Part shown: positions 11,101 through 20,000 of the stretch, one piece after another
Layout: each line of letters begins with the position of its first letter
Position numbering within the stretch: the stretch's first letter is position 1
Assembly: GCA_016789785.1 (NCBI GenBank)
Contig: JAEUQE010000097.1
Location: forward strand, 1 to 29,474
DNA: 29,474 bases
Reading direction: 5' to 3'
Source: Bryobacterales bacterium
GTDB lineage: Bacteria > Acidobacteriota > Terriglobia > Bryobacterales > Bryobacteraceae
Notes under the pieces: model-generated
The model's database searches: none
What the model saw: only the letters and a program-made list of their open reading frames with translations
What the model was told of the DNA's origin: nothing
Translations under genes and position numbers: made by a program

Positions 11101-11674
11101 GATCATTACGTATGCCTACGAATTGCCCTTCGGAAAAGGGAAGAAACTGCTGAATCGCGGTGGAGCGCTCAACTACCTTGTGGGCGGATGGACGGTATTC
11201 GGTTTCCACACTTACGAAAGCGGACGTCCGATTGACATTGGCGGACCGAATCTCTCGCGGCTTGGTGGCGCGGAACCGACCCGTGCGAGTGTGGTTGCCG
11301 GTCAGCAGCCGAAGCTTCCAATTGAGGAATCACGAGCCAATGCCCGCGACTTCAATCCTGTTTGCTTCTGCACGAAGCCGTGGTTCAATACGGCGGCATT
11401 CTCGGTGACGCCCGAGTTTGTGATCCCGAACGGTCCCCGGTTCCTGCCGAACGTCCGTCAGGATACGGCGAAGAACTGGGATATCTCGGTGGACAAGAAT
11501 GTGCGGCTGAAGGAGCGTTGGACGTTGATCCTTCAGGGGCGCTTCTTCAATTCGCTGAACCAGGTGTATTTCGCCGGACCGACCAACGCCGTGAACTCGG
11601 CTGTGTTTGGATCGACCACCGGTGTGAACTCGGCGCCCCGGCGCATGGAGGTCGGCGCGAAGATCACTTTCTAG
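8186..11674 (+). CDS. TonB-dependent receptor, Oar-like, with carboxypeptidase-regulatory domain
   Basis: 1162-aa outer-membrane receptor. A signal peptide (KRFYGVFFLLCGSLCAQ) is followed by a carboxypeptidase-regulatory/CNA-B-like beta domain at about 22-110 (ITGTIKDATDALVPGATISA), a plug region at about 125-240 (TNEVLLDGAPNTIGDFNG, SVQEFRVETSTYSAEFGRSGGG), and a large beta-barrel ending in a C-terminal phenylalanine (VGAKITF), as outer-membrane barrels require. These Acidobacteriota receptors are thought to import large ligands such as oligosaccharides or peptides using TonB energy; the ligand here cannot be read. ATG 8186 gives the correct signal peptide. A weak promoter-like pair TTCACT/TAGCCT lies 25-50 nt upstream. 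Followed by an unrelated proline-rich gene. Confidence 0.95.
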   Translation: MKRFYGVFFLLCGSLCAQTFNARITGTIKDATDALVPGATISAVEVSTRARKTAVSETSGVYNIPLLLPGTYEVSVELAGFQTQVRRDVRLEVNQTATLDFSLTPSQVASSVEVSAEIPLLQSETSGVGTTIENKLITQFPLQQRDIMGLLRSIPGVITASQVGDARGGRNVFNSNFSVGGGRTSTNEVLLDGAPNTIGDFNGVAIVPPQDSVQEFRVETSTYSAEFGRSGGGAVNIVTKNGTNEFHGTMNYYHQNDAFNANSFTNNRNRLAKPIVRRHQYGMTFGGPVLIPRFYNGKNKTFFFTSFEGRRENDPIGPGLFNSPTERERAGDFSQTVAVVNNQPQLIRIFDPSTSRIVNGVRTRDPFPGNMIPGARLHPVARRVLQDYPLGNIEGNPVTNRQNYLFRDVLKFSRDLFSARIDQFFSDKHRLFGRFNIQENLQDFPGKIVRFADTTSVRDTFRNIGLDDTYQITSRLSNVFRLSWARFRANQFPKATLGFDPTTLGLPSYLRDNAAVLFYPNFSFGFTEMGGRAFNNQPRDTYGAQEQMVYVRGRHNMRFGGEWRAYKFYPFQIFNPTGAFSFGSNFTQQDHQAAARPTEGFGMASFLLGAGSFSFERVEPLSAYSHYYGIYFQDDWKVTQRLTLNLGLRWETETGTAESHNRLTYFDADARNPLVNRPGAIFYTGGNNPRSVRDANYRNFGPRVGFAYRVDNRTVVRGGYGIFFLPIGLETGVVSTPFDFNVPAVSVNPDFTPRTTLSDPFGGGLNLNVDRITDGSYLTGSFPSRGTVVRRVPAGYIQQWNLAVSRQIGRSNIVDATYFGSHGVKLPLPSVQLNQIHPDNLAQGGRFLNERVANPFAGQITSGPLAQATVFRMQLLKPYPQYATPSLTDAYGGSLLANRFPAGASTYHAATFKYERRFTAGLSVSAHYTISKLLDIGGVGNGNAFNDPSALRDIYNPRLERSVSRWDVPQRLIITYAYELPFGKGKKLLNRGGALNYLVGGWTVFGFHTYESGRPIDIGGPNLSRLGGAEPTRASVVAGQQPKLPIEESRANARDFNPVCFCTKPWFNTAAFSVTPEFVIPNGPRFLPNVRQDTAKNWDISVDKNVRLKERWTLILQGRFFNSLNQVYFAGPTNAVNSAVFGSTTGVNSAPRRMEVGAKITF

Positions 11675-11802
11675 CGGGCCCTCTGCGCACACTCCGGCAC
11701 ACGGCTCTTAGGGTGCCAAGGATCGCGCCAAGTGCTAAGCTGACGGCTGTGGTAGCGAAACCGCAGAATCTCCCAGCCGCGTGTGCGGAGTGTGTTACGA
11801 CC

Positions 11803-12390
11803 ATGCAGTCGGCCAAACTCGACGCGGCGCAACAATATCCATCGAAATTGTTTCGGTCGGCCGACGGCCGCATGAGGGCGGATTTCGGTGATACGTCGGT
11901 CCTGACCAAGGCTGGCGACCCGCGCACGTTCGTTCTGGATCATCTGAAGAAGGAAGTGCGGATGATTCAGCCGCCGCAACTGCCACAGGCGCCGATGCCG
12001 CCCATGAATTTGCCTTCCATGCCGGGTTTCACGCCGCCCGCGACGCCGCCCAACGTCGAGGATCTTGGCAAGAAGTTGATTGACGGAATTGAAGCCGAGG
12101 GCAAGCGGTACATGGTGGCATTGCCGACCCCGCCGCAACTCCCGAACGCGCCGCAGACTCCGCAGCCTCCGGTGATCACCGAAATCTGGACGGCCACGAA
12201 GTCGCAGCTTCCCGTGCTGACGAAGATCACGGGACCGTTCGGCGAGCAGTTGTGCCGGTGCCGCATCATCGAGTCGATGGAGCCGGACCCACAGGTGTTC
12301 CAGATCCCTCCTGACTACAAGCAAGTGCCCGAAGTGCCGCCGTTGCCGAAGACACCGGCGCCTCCCGCGCCTCCCGCTGTCCCGAAGTAA
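11803..12390 (+). CDS. Proline-rich LolA/DUF4412-like protein of unknown function
   Basis: About 195 aa. Visible elements are SADGRMRADFGDTSVLTKAG, then VLDHLKKEVRMI, a proline-rich linker (PQLPQAPMPPMNLPSMPGF), then GKRYMVALP, TEIWTATKSQLPVL and EPDPQVFQIPPDYKQV, with a Pro-rich tail. This order matches a family common in Acidobacteriota in which a LolA-like half-barrel is interrupted by a linker; such proteins are usually exported. I see no signal peptide here. The frame stays open upstream through the receptor's 3' end, and an in-frame GTG at 11749 would add 18 residues (VAKPQNLPAACAECV...) without adding a signal sequence. Either the start is misplaced, or the 5' end was lost. ATG 11803 has GGAG 12 nt upstream, a poor spacing. 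Confidence 0.7.
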   Translation: MQSAKLDAAQQYPSKLFRSADGRMRADFGDTSVLTKAGDPRTFVLDHLKKEVRMIQPPQLPQAPMPPMNLPSMPGFTPPATPPNVEDLGKKLIDGIEAEGKRYMVALPTPPQLPNAPQTPQPPVITEIWTATKSQLPVLTKITGPFGEQLCRCRIIESMEPDPQVFQIPPDYKQVPEVPPLPKTPAPPAPPAVPK

Positions 12391-12414
12391 AGAACGTTTG
12401 AGAAAGGTGCGCCC

Positions 12415-12993
12415 ATGCCTGCCGCAGATCCACATCTGGCCGCGGTCCTCAAGGAGCTTGAGACACGCGGATTGCTTCTTGCTTCCGATGCCGTGTTGCC
12501 CAACGTGACCACGTTGATCACAGGCGAGCCGGTGAAGGGCGGGTCGTGGGGCCACCCGCTGGCGCGCGCTGTGAATGAGGTGATCCGTGCGCTGGAGCAG
12601 CATGCGGACGTGATCTGGGCACCGCTTGTGAATGGCAAAGCGACTTTCGTTCACCGGCGGCTGTGGGGCGCGTTTCTCGGCCTCGCGCTGGGAAGGCAGA
12701 CGTGGCAACTGGATGGAATGTCGAAAGGCGGCCGGATGCTGTTGAAGTCGCTCGACGACGGCTCGCTGGACCGGTCGGGTGACAAGCAGGCCGTTGCGGA
12801 GTTGGAAGCGCGGCTGCTGATTCGCTCGTACACGATCATGAACGATCGCGGCCAGAAAGAGCAGCGTCTGGAAACGTGGCGGTCGTGGATGCTGCGTCAG
12901 GGAATTGAAGGTCCGTTCCCCGCGGCGGAGGAAGCGAAGGCGGAGATAGCGAAGTGCCTTGACGGATTCACGTTTTCGATGCCGTGGGGTTGA
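12415..12993 (+). CDS. Uncharacterised 192-aa protein
   Basis: Soluble protein with no signal peptide. The core GSWGHPLARAVNEVIRALEQ, followed by ADVIWAPLVNGKATFVHRRLW, is a pattern I recall from short bacterial proteins sometimes labelled AlkZ-related (a DNA-glycosylase-like, winged-helix superfamily). That link is weak and from memory. The C-terminal half is helical and charged. AAGG about 9 nt upstream supports ATG 12415. It lies 24 nt after the proline-rich gene and 5 nt before the DUF5678 gene, so the three may be co-transcribed, although nothing else connects them. Confidence 0.8.
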   Translation: MPAADPHLAAVLKELETRGLLLASDAVLPNVTTLITGEPVKGGSWGHPLARAVNEVIRALEQHADVIWAPLVNGKATFVHRRLWGAFLGLALGRQTWQLDGMSKGGRMLLKSLDDGSLDRSGDKQAVAELEARLLIRSYTIMNDRGQKEQRLETWRSWMLRQGIEGPFPAAEEAKAEIAKCLDGFTFSMPWG

Positions 12994-12998
12994 GAGCG

Positions 12999-13211
12999 AT
13001 GTCCACCGTCGCCGGTCTGTCACCGCAACAGGAGTGGCTCGCGAAGCACGCGGGCGAGTATCGAGGCCTTTGGATCGCGCTTGACGAAGGTCGCCTCGTG
13101 GCATCCGGGCCCGATGCTATGGCCGTCTTCCGAAGCGCGAAGGCCGCTGGCGTCCGCTGCCCGCTTGTCAGATTCATTGATGATGATCCTTGGCCGTGGG
13201 GCGGCTGGTAA
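12999..13211 (+). CDS. DUF5678-like small protein
   Basis: 70 aa. The pattern EWLAKHAGEYRGLWIALDEG, followed by RLVASGPDAMAVFRSAKAAG, is the DUF5678 signature (Y-x-G-x-W-I/V-A-x-D-G-x-x-V-A-x-G-x-D). The family has no established function; members are often found near proteases or toxin-antitoxin-like genes. It ends in an aromatic DDDPWPWGGW tail. I start at ATG 12999, 5 nt after the previous stop; a start at 12984 would overlap that gene by 10 nt and add 5 residues. Confidence 0.8.
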   Translation: MSTVAGLSPQQEWLAKHAGEYRGLWIALDEGRLVASGPDAMAVFRSAKAAGVRCPLVRFIDDDPWPWGGW

Positions 13212-13255
13212 TGCACACCGTCTGATGCGAGGCAGTAGGAGACAATCGAATCCAC

Positions 13256-14770
13256 ATGGTGTTGTGGCTCTGGTGGCTCATCAGTCTCGCGCACGCGGAT
13301 TCGCGCTGCGCGACGTGCCACTCGGAGATCGCGGCGAGCTTCGCCCAAACGGGTATGGGACGGAGCATCAGCGCTCCCGTCCCAGAAGCCCAACCAAGCC
13401 GTGAGTGGACTCACGCGCCGTCGGGCCGCAGGTTTTCTGTCCGCAGTGACGGAAGCCACGCCGTATCGCTCAGGGGCTTTCGCGCAAGCTACGCCATGGA
13501 GTTCGCCATCGGCTCAGGGCATCAGGGCAAGAGCTATGCATGGCGTCAGGGTGACTCACTCTTCCAATCACCCATCGCGTGGTACCGCGAGCAAAGGAAA
13601 TGGGATCTGTCGCCGGGTTACGACCATGATCCCGCCCCCGACTTCTATCGCCCGATCACCGCGGAATGCCTGTTCTGTCATGCCGGCGGTGCGAGGCCCA
13701 TCGCGGGCACGCAAAACCGCTATCTCGATCCGCCCTTCGCACCCGCAGCGATTTCCTGCGACCGCTGTCACGGAGATGGCTCGGCACACATCAGCAAACC
13801 CGTGCGGGGAACCATCCTCAATCCGGCGCGTCTCCCGCAAGTCCAGCGCGACAGCGTGTGCGAAGCATGTCATCTCTCGGGAGAAGCGCGCATTCCGAAC
13901 CCCAGAAGAGACTTTCGCGACTTCCGGCCCGGCATGGCGTTGGAAGAAGTCTTCAGCGTCTATGTGGCGAGCAACGCTACTCACCAGGATTTGAAAGTTG
14001 TGAGTCACTCCGAACAACTCGCCGCCAGTCGCTGTGCCACCGAAAGCAAAGGCAGCATGTGGTGCGCCTCCTGTCATAATCCGCACCGGGAGCCCCCGGC
14101 CACGGAACGCGCAGGCTACTACCGCGACCGTTGCCTGAAATGCCATGAAAGCGAAGTCGCCACGCACCGCGAACAGAAGGGCGATGATTGTGCAGGATGC
14201 CACATGCCTCGCAAGCGGGCGTACGATGGCGGGCACACCGCATTCACGGATCACCGGATCCGGCGGACACCGCAGAGTCCCGCCGCTGAGGATAGCGCCG
14301 AGTTGCGCGCGTGGCGGGAACCTGCGGCGCCGTTGAAGAAGCGTAATCTCGCTCTTGCGTACATTTCGAGTTCGGCGAAAGCAGACGCTCGCGAGAACCT
14401 CGCACTTGCCCGGCTGCAAAAAGGAGTGCTGCTGTTGAATGAGGTGCTCGCATCCGGAGCGCGCGACGGAGCGTTTGCGCAAGTGGCCGGGCTGCAATTC
14501 CTCAGACAAGGCAAGGCCGCCGAAGCCGTTCGCTGGTTCCGGGCCGTGACCGCGGAAGAGCCCGGGAATTCGCTGCGGCGCATGAATCTTGCAGCGGCTC
14601 TTCTCGCCTCCGGCGATCGCAAGGCCGCGCGCACGGAAGCGCTCGAAGCGCTCCGCCTGGAGCCGTTGCTCGAAGAGGCCTATGCGCTACTTGCCGAGAT
14701 CGAGCCGCATCGCGCATCCTACTGGAAGGCGGAATATCGCAAACGAGTCCCGAGGCGCATCCTGCCATGA
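13256..14770 (+). CDS. Seven-heme c-type cytochrome with C-terminal TPRs
   Basis: 504-aa exported cytochrome. A short signal peptide (VLWLWWLISLAHA) is followed by seven CxxCH heme sites: CATCH (18), CLFCH (138), CDRCH (168), CEACH (202), CASCH (270), CLKCH (293) and CAGCH (312). The heme region resembles cytochrome c554/NrfB-type multiheme proteins, with spare histidines for bis-His ligation. From about residue 345 the chain becomes helical TPR-like (LAQ-type repeats such as AAEAVRWFRAVTAEEPGNSL), a docking platform. It would carry electrons in the periplasm or outer-membrane space. The stop overlaps the next start by 4 nt (ATGA), so the two proteins are probably made together. The electron donor and acceptor cannot be inferred. 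Confidence 0.94.
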   Translation: MVLWLWWLISLAHADSRCATCHSEIAASFAQTGMGRSISAPVPEAQPSREWTHAPSGRRFSVRSDGSHAVSLRGFRASYAMEFAIGSGHQGKSYAWRQGDSLFQSPIAWYREQRKWDLSPGYDHDPAPDFYRPITAECLFCHAGGARPIAGTQNRYLDPPFAPAAISCDRCHGDGSAHISKPVRGTILNPARLPQVQRDSVCEACHLSGEARIPNPRRDFRDFRPGMALEEVFSVYVASNATHQDLKVVSHSEQLAASRCATESKGSMWCASCHNPHREPPATERAGYYRDRCLKCHESEVATHREQKGDDCAGCHMPRKRAYDGGHTAFTDHRIRRTPQSPAAEDSAELRAWREPAAPLKKRNLALAYISSSAKADARENLALARLQKGVLLLNEVLASGARDGAFAQVAGLQFLRQGKAAEAVRWFRAVTAEEPGNSLRRMNLAAALLASGDRKAARTEALEALRLEPLLEEAYALLAEIEPHRASYWKAEYRKRVPRRILP

Positions 14771-16923
14771 AAGCGATTCCTCTGATCTTCGCCGCTGCCA
14801 TGCTGCTCATCGCGCAGACGGCCGGGCTTCGCGATCAGGCAACACGGCTGTTTCGAGAGCAGAAATTCCTGGAAGCTGCGAGAACGCTGGAACAACTGCT
14901 TCGCGAGGAACCCAAGGATAAGAACGCGCGCTACCTGCTTGCGCTGTGCTGGCAGCAGGCGGGTGACCACGCCAAAGCGGAAGCCGAATTCCTCGCGCTG
15001 TTGAAACGAGAAACGAAATGGGCGCAGGCTCACTATGCCTTTGCGAGGCTGCTCTTCTTTCGGGGACGTTTTGAAGAAGCGCTGGAATGGAATGCACGGG
15101 CTGAGAAACTCGGCGAAGCACGTGTTCGTACGCGCCACCTCGCTGCGCGCATCGAAGAAGAACGCGGCAAGTACACCGAGGCTCTTGAAGCCTACCGGAG
15201 TGCGATCGCGGCCGACCGAAATCATGCGGAGTCCCTGTCGGGCGAATCGTCCGTGTTGTTCAAGCTTGGCCGCTACGCCGAAGCGAAATCATCCGCGAAC
15301 AGTGCGCTGCGCGCCGATCCGTCGAATGCGGAAGCCAAACGTATTCTGCAGCAGATCGAGAGAGCCTCCGTGGCCACGAAGCCCTCCTCCACAACTCGAA
15401 GTGCGGATGTCACCTTCGAGCGCAAGGCGCTCCCCTTCCAACTGGAGCACTTCCCTACTCCCACCAAGCAACTTGTTTCGACCATGGCCGGGGGACTCGC
15501 GGTGTTCGACTACGACAACGACGGCCGTCCGGATCTCTTCTTCACCAACGGCGCCGAGATCCCGTCGCTCCGCAAGACGGGGTCCCGATTCTGGAATCGC
15601 CTTTATCGCAATCTTGGCGACTGGCAGTTCGCCGATGTGACCGACCAGGCCGGCCTCCAAGGAGAGGGCTTCTCGATCGGAGCCGCCGCGGGCGACTTTG
15701 ACGGGGACGGATGGGTGGACCTCTTTGTCGCGGGTGCGGGCCGCAATCTGCTCTATCGCAATCAGCGTGGACGCTTCGAGTTGCTGACGAATGCCGGCGT
15801 GCGCGACGAGAAGTGGAGCGTGGCCGGTGCCTGGCTCGACTATGACGCGGATGGGCGGCTGGATCTCTTCGTGGTGAACTATCTCGATTGGACTCCCGCC
15901 ATTGACCGATTCTGTGGTGATGGTGAGCGCAAGCTTCGCGTCTACTGCCATCCAGGCGAATTCCGGGGAACCGCGAACAGGCTGTATCGCAACATAGGCG
16001 CGGGGAAGTTTGAAGATGTCAGTGGACGCACAGGCATCGCAGAGCACATCGGCAAAGGGATGAGCGCGGCCGTGGCTGACTATGACGCCGATGGCAAACC
16101 CGATATCTTCGTGACCAACGATACGGTTGCGAACTTCCTGTTTCGCAATACCGGAGGCGCATTCGAAGAGTCCGCACTTCCGGCGGGCGTAGCCTTCAAT
16201 GATATGGGAAAGCCGCTGTCGTCGATGGGCGCCGAGTTTCGCGACTACGATAACGATGGACGTCCAGACATTCTCTTAACGGCGCTGGTTGGCGAGACGT
16301 TTCCCCTGTTCCGAAATACTGGTGCCGGTTTTCGCGATGTCACGTACCCCTCGAAAGTTGGCGTTCTCACGGTGCGAAGGAGTGGCTGGGGTGTTGCACT
16401 TGCCGACCTCAATAACGACGGGCTCAAGGACATCGTGACGGCGAACTCGCATGTGACCGACAACATCGAAGAAGTTCGCTCCGAGCGGTACCGCGAGCCC
16501 AATCTCATCCTTCTGAACGAGGGCAGCGAATTCCGGTCTGGCGGCGATCTCGGCGAAGCTGCCGCGCATCGTGGTCTCGCGGTGGCCGATCTCGATGGCG
16601 ACGGGCGTCTGGATCTCGTGATCACCGCGCTCGGCGAGCCCGTGCGGATCTGGCGCAACACCACACGGAACGCGGGCAACTGGATCGCGGTGAGAGCGCC
16701 TCAGGGAGCACACGTGCGCGCGGGCAATCAATGGCAGGAAGTGCAGACGTCGCGAGGTTACGCATCCAGCGTCTGCTGCGACTTGCATTTCGGGATTGGT
16801 GCCGCGCAGGCGATCGATGTGGAAGTGATCTGGCCAAACGGGGAGAAGCGCCTGTACCCAGACACCAAGGCCGGCGCGACTCTCGTGGCGGAGGAGCCTC
16901 GCCGGCCTTCGCGGGATCGGTGA
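14767..16923 (+). CDS. TPR / FG-GAP (VCBS) propeller / ASPIC-UnbV protein, CRTAC1-like
   Basis: 718-aa exported protein. A signal peptide (KAIPLIFAAAMLLIAQTAG) precedes about five TPRs (residues 25-200). Seven calcium-binding DxDxDG repeats follow, seen as DYDNDGRPDLFF, DFDGDGWVDLFV, DYDADGRLDLFV, DYDADGKPDIFV, DYDNDGRPDILL, DLNNDGLKDIVT and DLDGDGRLDLVI; seven is right for one beta-propeller. A C-terminal ASPIC/UnbV domain (from about 625) ends with VEVIWPNGEKRLYPD. In that domain the usual SQSD-type loop reads SRGYASSVCCDLHFGIG, with a CC pair. Function is likely extracellular scaffolding or binding, in partnership with the cytochrome to which it is translationally coupled. 90 bp separate it from the convergent receptor gene; no clear terminator is seen there. 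Confidence 0.94.
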   Translation: MKAIPLIFAAAMLLIAQTAGLRDQATRLFREQKFLEAARTLEQLLREEPKDKNARYLLALCWQQAGDHAKAEAEFLALLKRETKWAQAHYAFARLLFFRGRFEEALEWNARAEKLGEARVRTRHLAARIEEERGKYTEALEAYRSAIAADRNHAESLSGESSVLFKLGRYAEAKSSANSALRADPSNAEAKRILQQIERASVATKPSSTTRSADVTFERKALPFQLEHFPTPTKQLVSTMAGGLAVFDYDNDGRPDLFFTNGAEIPSLRKTGSRFWNRLYRNLGDWQFADVTDQAGLQGEGFSIGAAAGDFDGDGWVDLFVAGAGRNLLYRNQRGRFELLTNAGVRDEKWSVAGAWLDYDADGRLDLFVVNYLDWTPAIDRFCGDGERKLRVYCHPGEFRGTANRLYRNIGAGKFEDVSGRTGIAEHIGKGMSAAVADYDADGKPDIFVTNDTVANFLFRNTGGAFEESALPAGVAFNDMGKPLSSMGAEFRDYDNDGRPDILLTALVGETFPLFRNTGAGFRDVTYPSKVGVLTVRRSGWGVALADLNNDGLKDIVTANSHVTDNIEEVRSERYREPNLILLNEGSEFRSGGDLGEAAAHRGLAVADLDGDGRLDLVITALGEPVRIWRNTTRNAGNWIAVRAPQGAHVRAGNQWQEVQTSRGYASSVCCDLHFGIGAAQAIDVEVIWPNGEKRLYPDTKAGATLVAEEPRRPSRDR

Positions 16924-17013
16924 CTGCCGTCGAACCAGAACGTTGTTGGTGAATGTTGCGCGAGTCATGACGTGCAGCCCCTTCGCCAGAGGCGGACGCC
17001 GTGCGGCTAGCGC

Positions 17014-20000
17014 TCAGAAAATCAGCTTCATGCCGATCTGGATGTTGCGCGGACCGATCTGCACGCCGCTGATTCTCCCGAATGCCGCCGAGGTGAAGTC
17101 CGTGATGGGATTGCCGAAGACCACACGGTTGAATGGGTTCTGCATTTCCATACGGAGTTGATAGGTGAAACGCTCGCCGATCCTCGTATTCTTCAGCAGG
17201 GCCAGCGACTCGTCAATGCGCATCGGGCCACGAACTTCGAGCGCGCGCGGAGCGTTCCCAAGCGTTCCCGCGGCCGGCGTTGCAAAGGCCGTGCGCAGCA
17301 GGTAGGTGTTGCGATTCGCATCGTTCGGATCGTATTCCGCCATCGAGATGTTCGAACGAATGTCGCCCGAAAGGAGGTTCGGACGCAACCCGAGGTTGAA
17401 CCACGGCAGCGTGTTCGAGGTGGTGACAAAAAGCCGTCCGCCCGAAGTGATGCTGTTCACGGTGGCAAAGTTCCAGCCTCCGATCAGCTTGTTCACCACG
17501 TTGCTTGTGGCCTTGAACTTGCGCCCATCTCCGAACGGCAGGTCGTAGTTCAGGGAGAACGTGAACACGTGCGGGTAGTCGGTCGGATGGTACGACTTCT
17601 CACGCTGGAATGCTGTCTGCTGTGCGGGGTTGTCGTCAAACATCGCCGCGTCCGTGAGGAACTTCGACCACGTGTAGGCGACCGTACCCGACAGCCCGCG
17701 GGCGTACCGTTTGTCGAGTTTGTACTGGAACGATTGGTAGTTGGAGTTGCCGTAAGTGGAGCCGTAGATGCCGACGCCTTGATACTGCGGGAATGCTCGC
17801 AAGGCCTGATTCACACGGGCAGCGGCGCCGTAAAGCGTCGCGAATCCTGAGAACGGCTCGCGAATGCCGGCGGCTCGGGCGGCATCGGAATTGATGTTCG
17901 ATGTCAGAAGCGAAGCGGGCAGGTTCTTGTACTGGTCGGGCAACTCGTTCAATTGCTGCGACGCGTACAAATGCCGGCCGACGCTGGCGACATAGCCGAA
18001 GCTCATCGAGAGATCATTCGCAAATTGATGCTCGACGAGGAAGTTCCATTGCAGCTTGTAGGGAAGCCGGTATTCGGTAGGCAGCACAGCGGTCGCGCCA
18101 AGTCCGTTCGCCGCCGTGATCTCCTTCACGGGCGGCCGGCGGAAGTTCTGCGGGAAGCCGCCATCCCAGTTGAACACGGGACTGGTGCCACCATCCGGCG
18201 ATACGAACGAGGCCGTTGTCGCGTAGCCGAAGGCCGGCAGACCGAGGCCTTGATTGATGTAGTTCGAGTTGAAGATGCCGACCCCACCGCGAAGGACCGT
18301 CCGGTTGGCGAGCCGGTATGCAATGCCAACGCGAGGCGCATAGTTGTGCCAGAGCATGTTCAGGTAGCGATTGCCATTGCCCGGACTACCGCCGAATCGC
18401 ATTGCGCCCGGAAGGTTGCCCGCGGCTGGATTGGGCGCGGCGAGGTCCATGTACGAAATGCGTCCTGCGGGATCGCTATGCGGAGTCACCGGTTCCCAAC
18501 GGAAGCCCAGGGTCAGGGTGAGCTTGTTCGTCAGCTTCCATGTGTCATCCAGGAAAAAGCCGAAGACCGTGTAACGCCCGCCTGGCAGTGAGTCGCGGAA
18601 GAATGCGCTTGATGAGTAGGTCTCGCCGAGGAGAAAACTCGCGAAGGCGTCACCCGAGTTCGCGACACCTGGCAATCCAGTTGTCTCGCGCCGGAAGCGG
18701 AAGGTACCGCCACCGTTGCCGAAGTTGCGGTAGTTGTCGCGATGGCGCTGAATCTCGCCGCCGAACTTGAACGTATGGTTGCCGCGAATCATTGTGACCG
18801 TGTCGAGTACGGTGAACGTGTGGAAGTAGTTGTCGCTTGCGATGTCGTCTCCGAACCGGGTGTAGCCTTCGGTGTCGAAGAGCACGGTGGGTGCGAGATC
18901 GAACTGCAGTCCGCGAAGACCGAGCTTGCCGCCATTCGGCTGAGTCCAGCCCTGGTTGAAACCGAGCGAGAAGTTCGGGTTACGGAAGCGGCTGTAGCCA
19001 AGGCCGATATGGTTGAGCACGGTCGGCGACAGGTTCGAGTCGATATTCAGGTGCAGCACGTTGGTGCGAACCTTCTGCAGGTTGTAGTTCAGGATCAGCG
19101 TTTCCGCCTCGCCGCCAATCGGCAGCAACCGCGAGGGACCAGGGCTCTTGATCGACGGACGGTAAGTGTCGTTGTACATACCGCTGACACGGTGCTTCGC
19201 GCTGAACATGTGGTCGATCTTGAATCCAAGTGTGCGCTCATCGGCGCGCGGACTGCCCAGCGGCGCGATGGAGTTGTTCGCCAAACCCGCTAGTTCCGGA
19301 TCCGGGATGAAAGGCACCATCTTGGATGACACGGCGCTCCAACGGCTGGTGGGGATGCGATTGCCCGCGAACGGCATGCGCTGCCCCACGTTGGCGGAAC
19401 TCGCCGGGTCATAGACCAACTTGTTCAACTCGCTGAAATCGCCGGACTGCATGCGCGCCGTGGGTAGTGTGTTCAAACCGCCAAGCGCGCCGCCGCGGCG
19501 GTAGAACTGATCGAAGGAGAAGAACCAGAACGTCTTGTCCTTACCGTTGTAAATCTTCGGAAGCAAGACCGGGCCGCCCAGTGTGCCACCCCACTCATTC
19601 TGTTTCGAAGGAGCGCGAACGGTGGGGAAGAATCCGCGGGCATCGAGCTTTTCGTTCCGCAGGAAGTGAAACCCGGTGCCGTGAAGCTGGTTCGTTCCCG
19701 ACTTCATGGTGAAACTGGTCACGCCACCCATCGCGTGCGCGTACTCGGCGGAGTAGTTATTTGTGATGAGTTTGAATTCGGCGATTGCGTCGACCGACGG
19801 ATTCACCTCGGCGTCGTTGGAGAGGTCACCCCGGCTGAGAGCGATCCCGTCGTAGTAGATCTGATCCTGAAATCCGCCGCCTCCGGAAATGGACTTGGTC
19901 CAGGTGCCCGTTGGAGTGACGCCCGGTGAGAGCCGGATGAAGTTGGACGGATTGCGAATACCACCGCCAAGCGCAAGCGGCAGATCCAGAAACTGTTTCG

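Noticed and set aside
11671..13104. 477-codon open frame on the minus strand
   Set aside because: Antisense across three plus-strand genes; the sequence is arginine/histidine-rich and lacks any domain.
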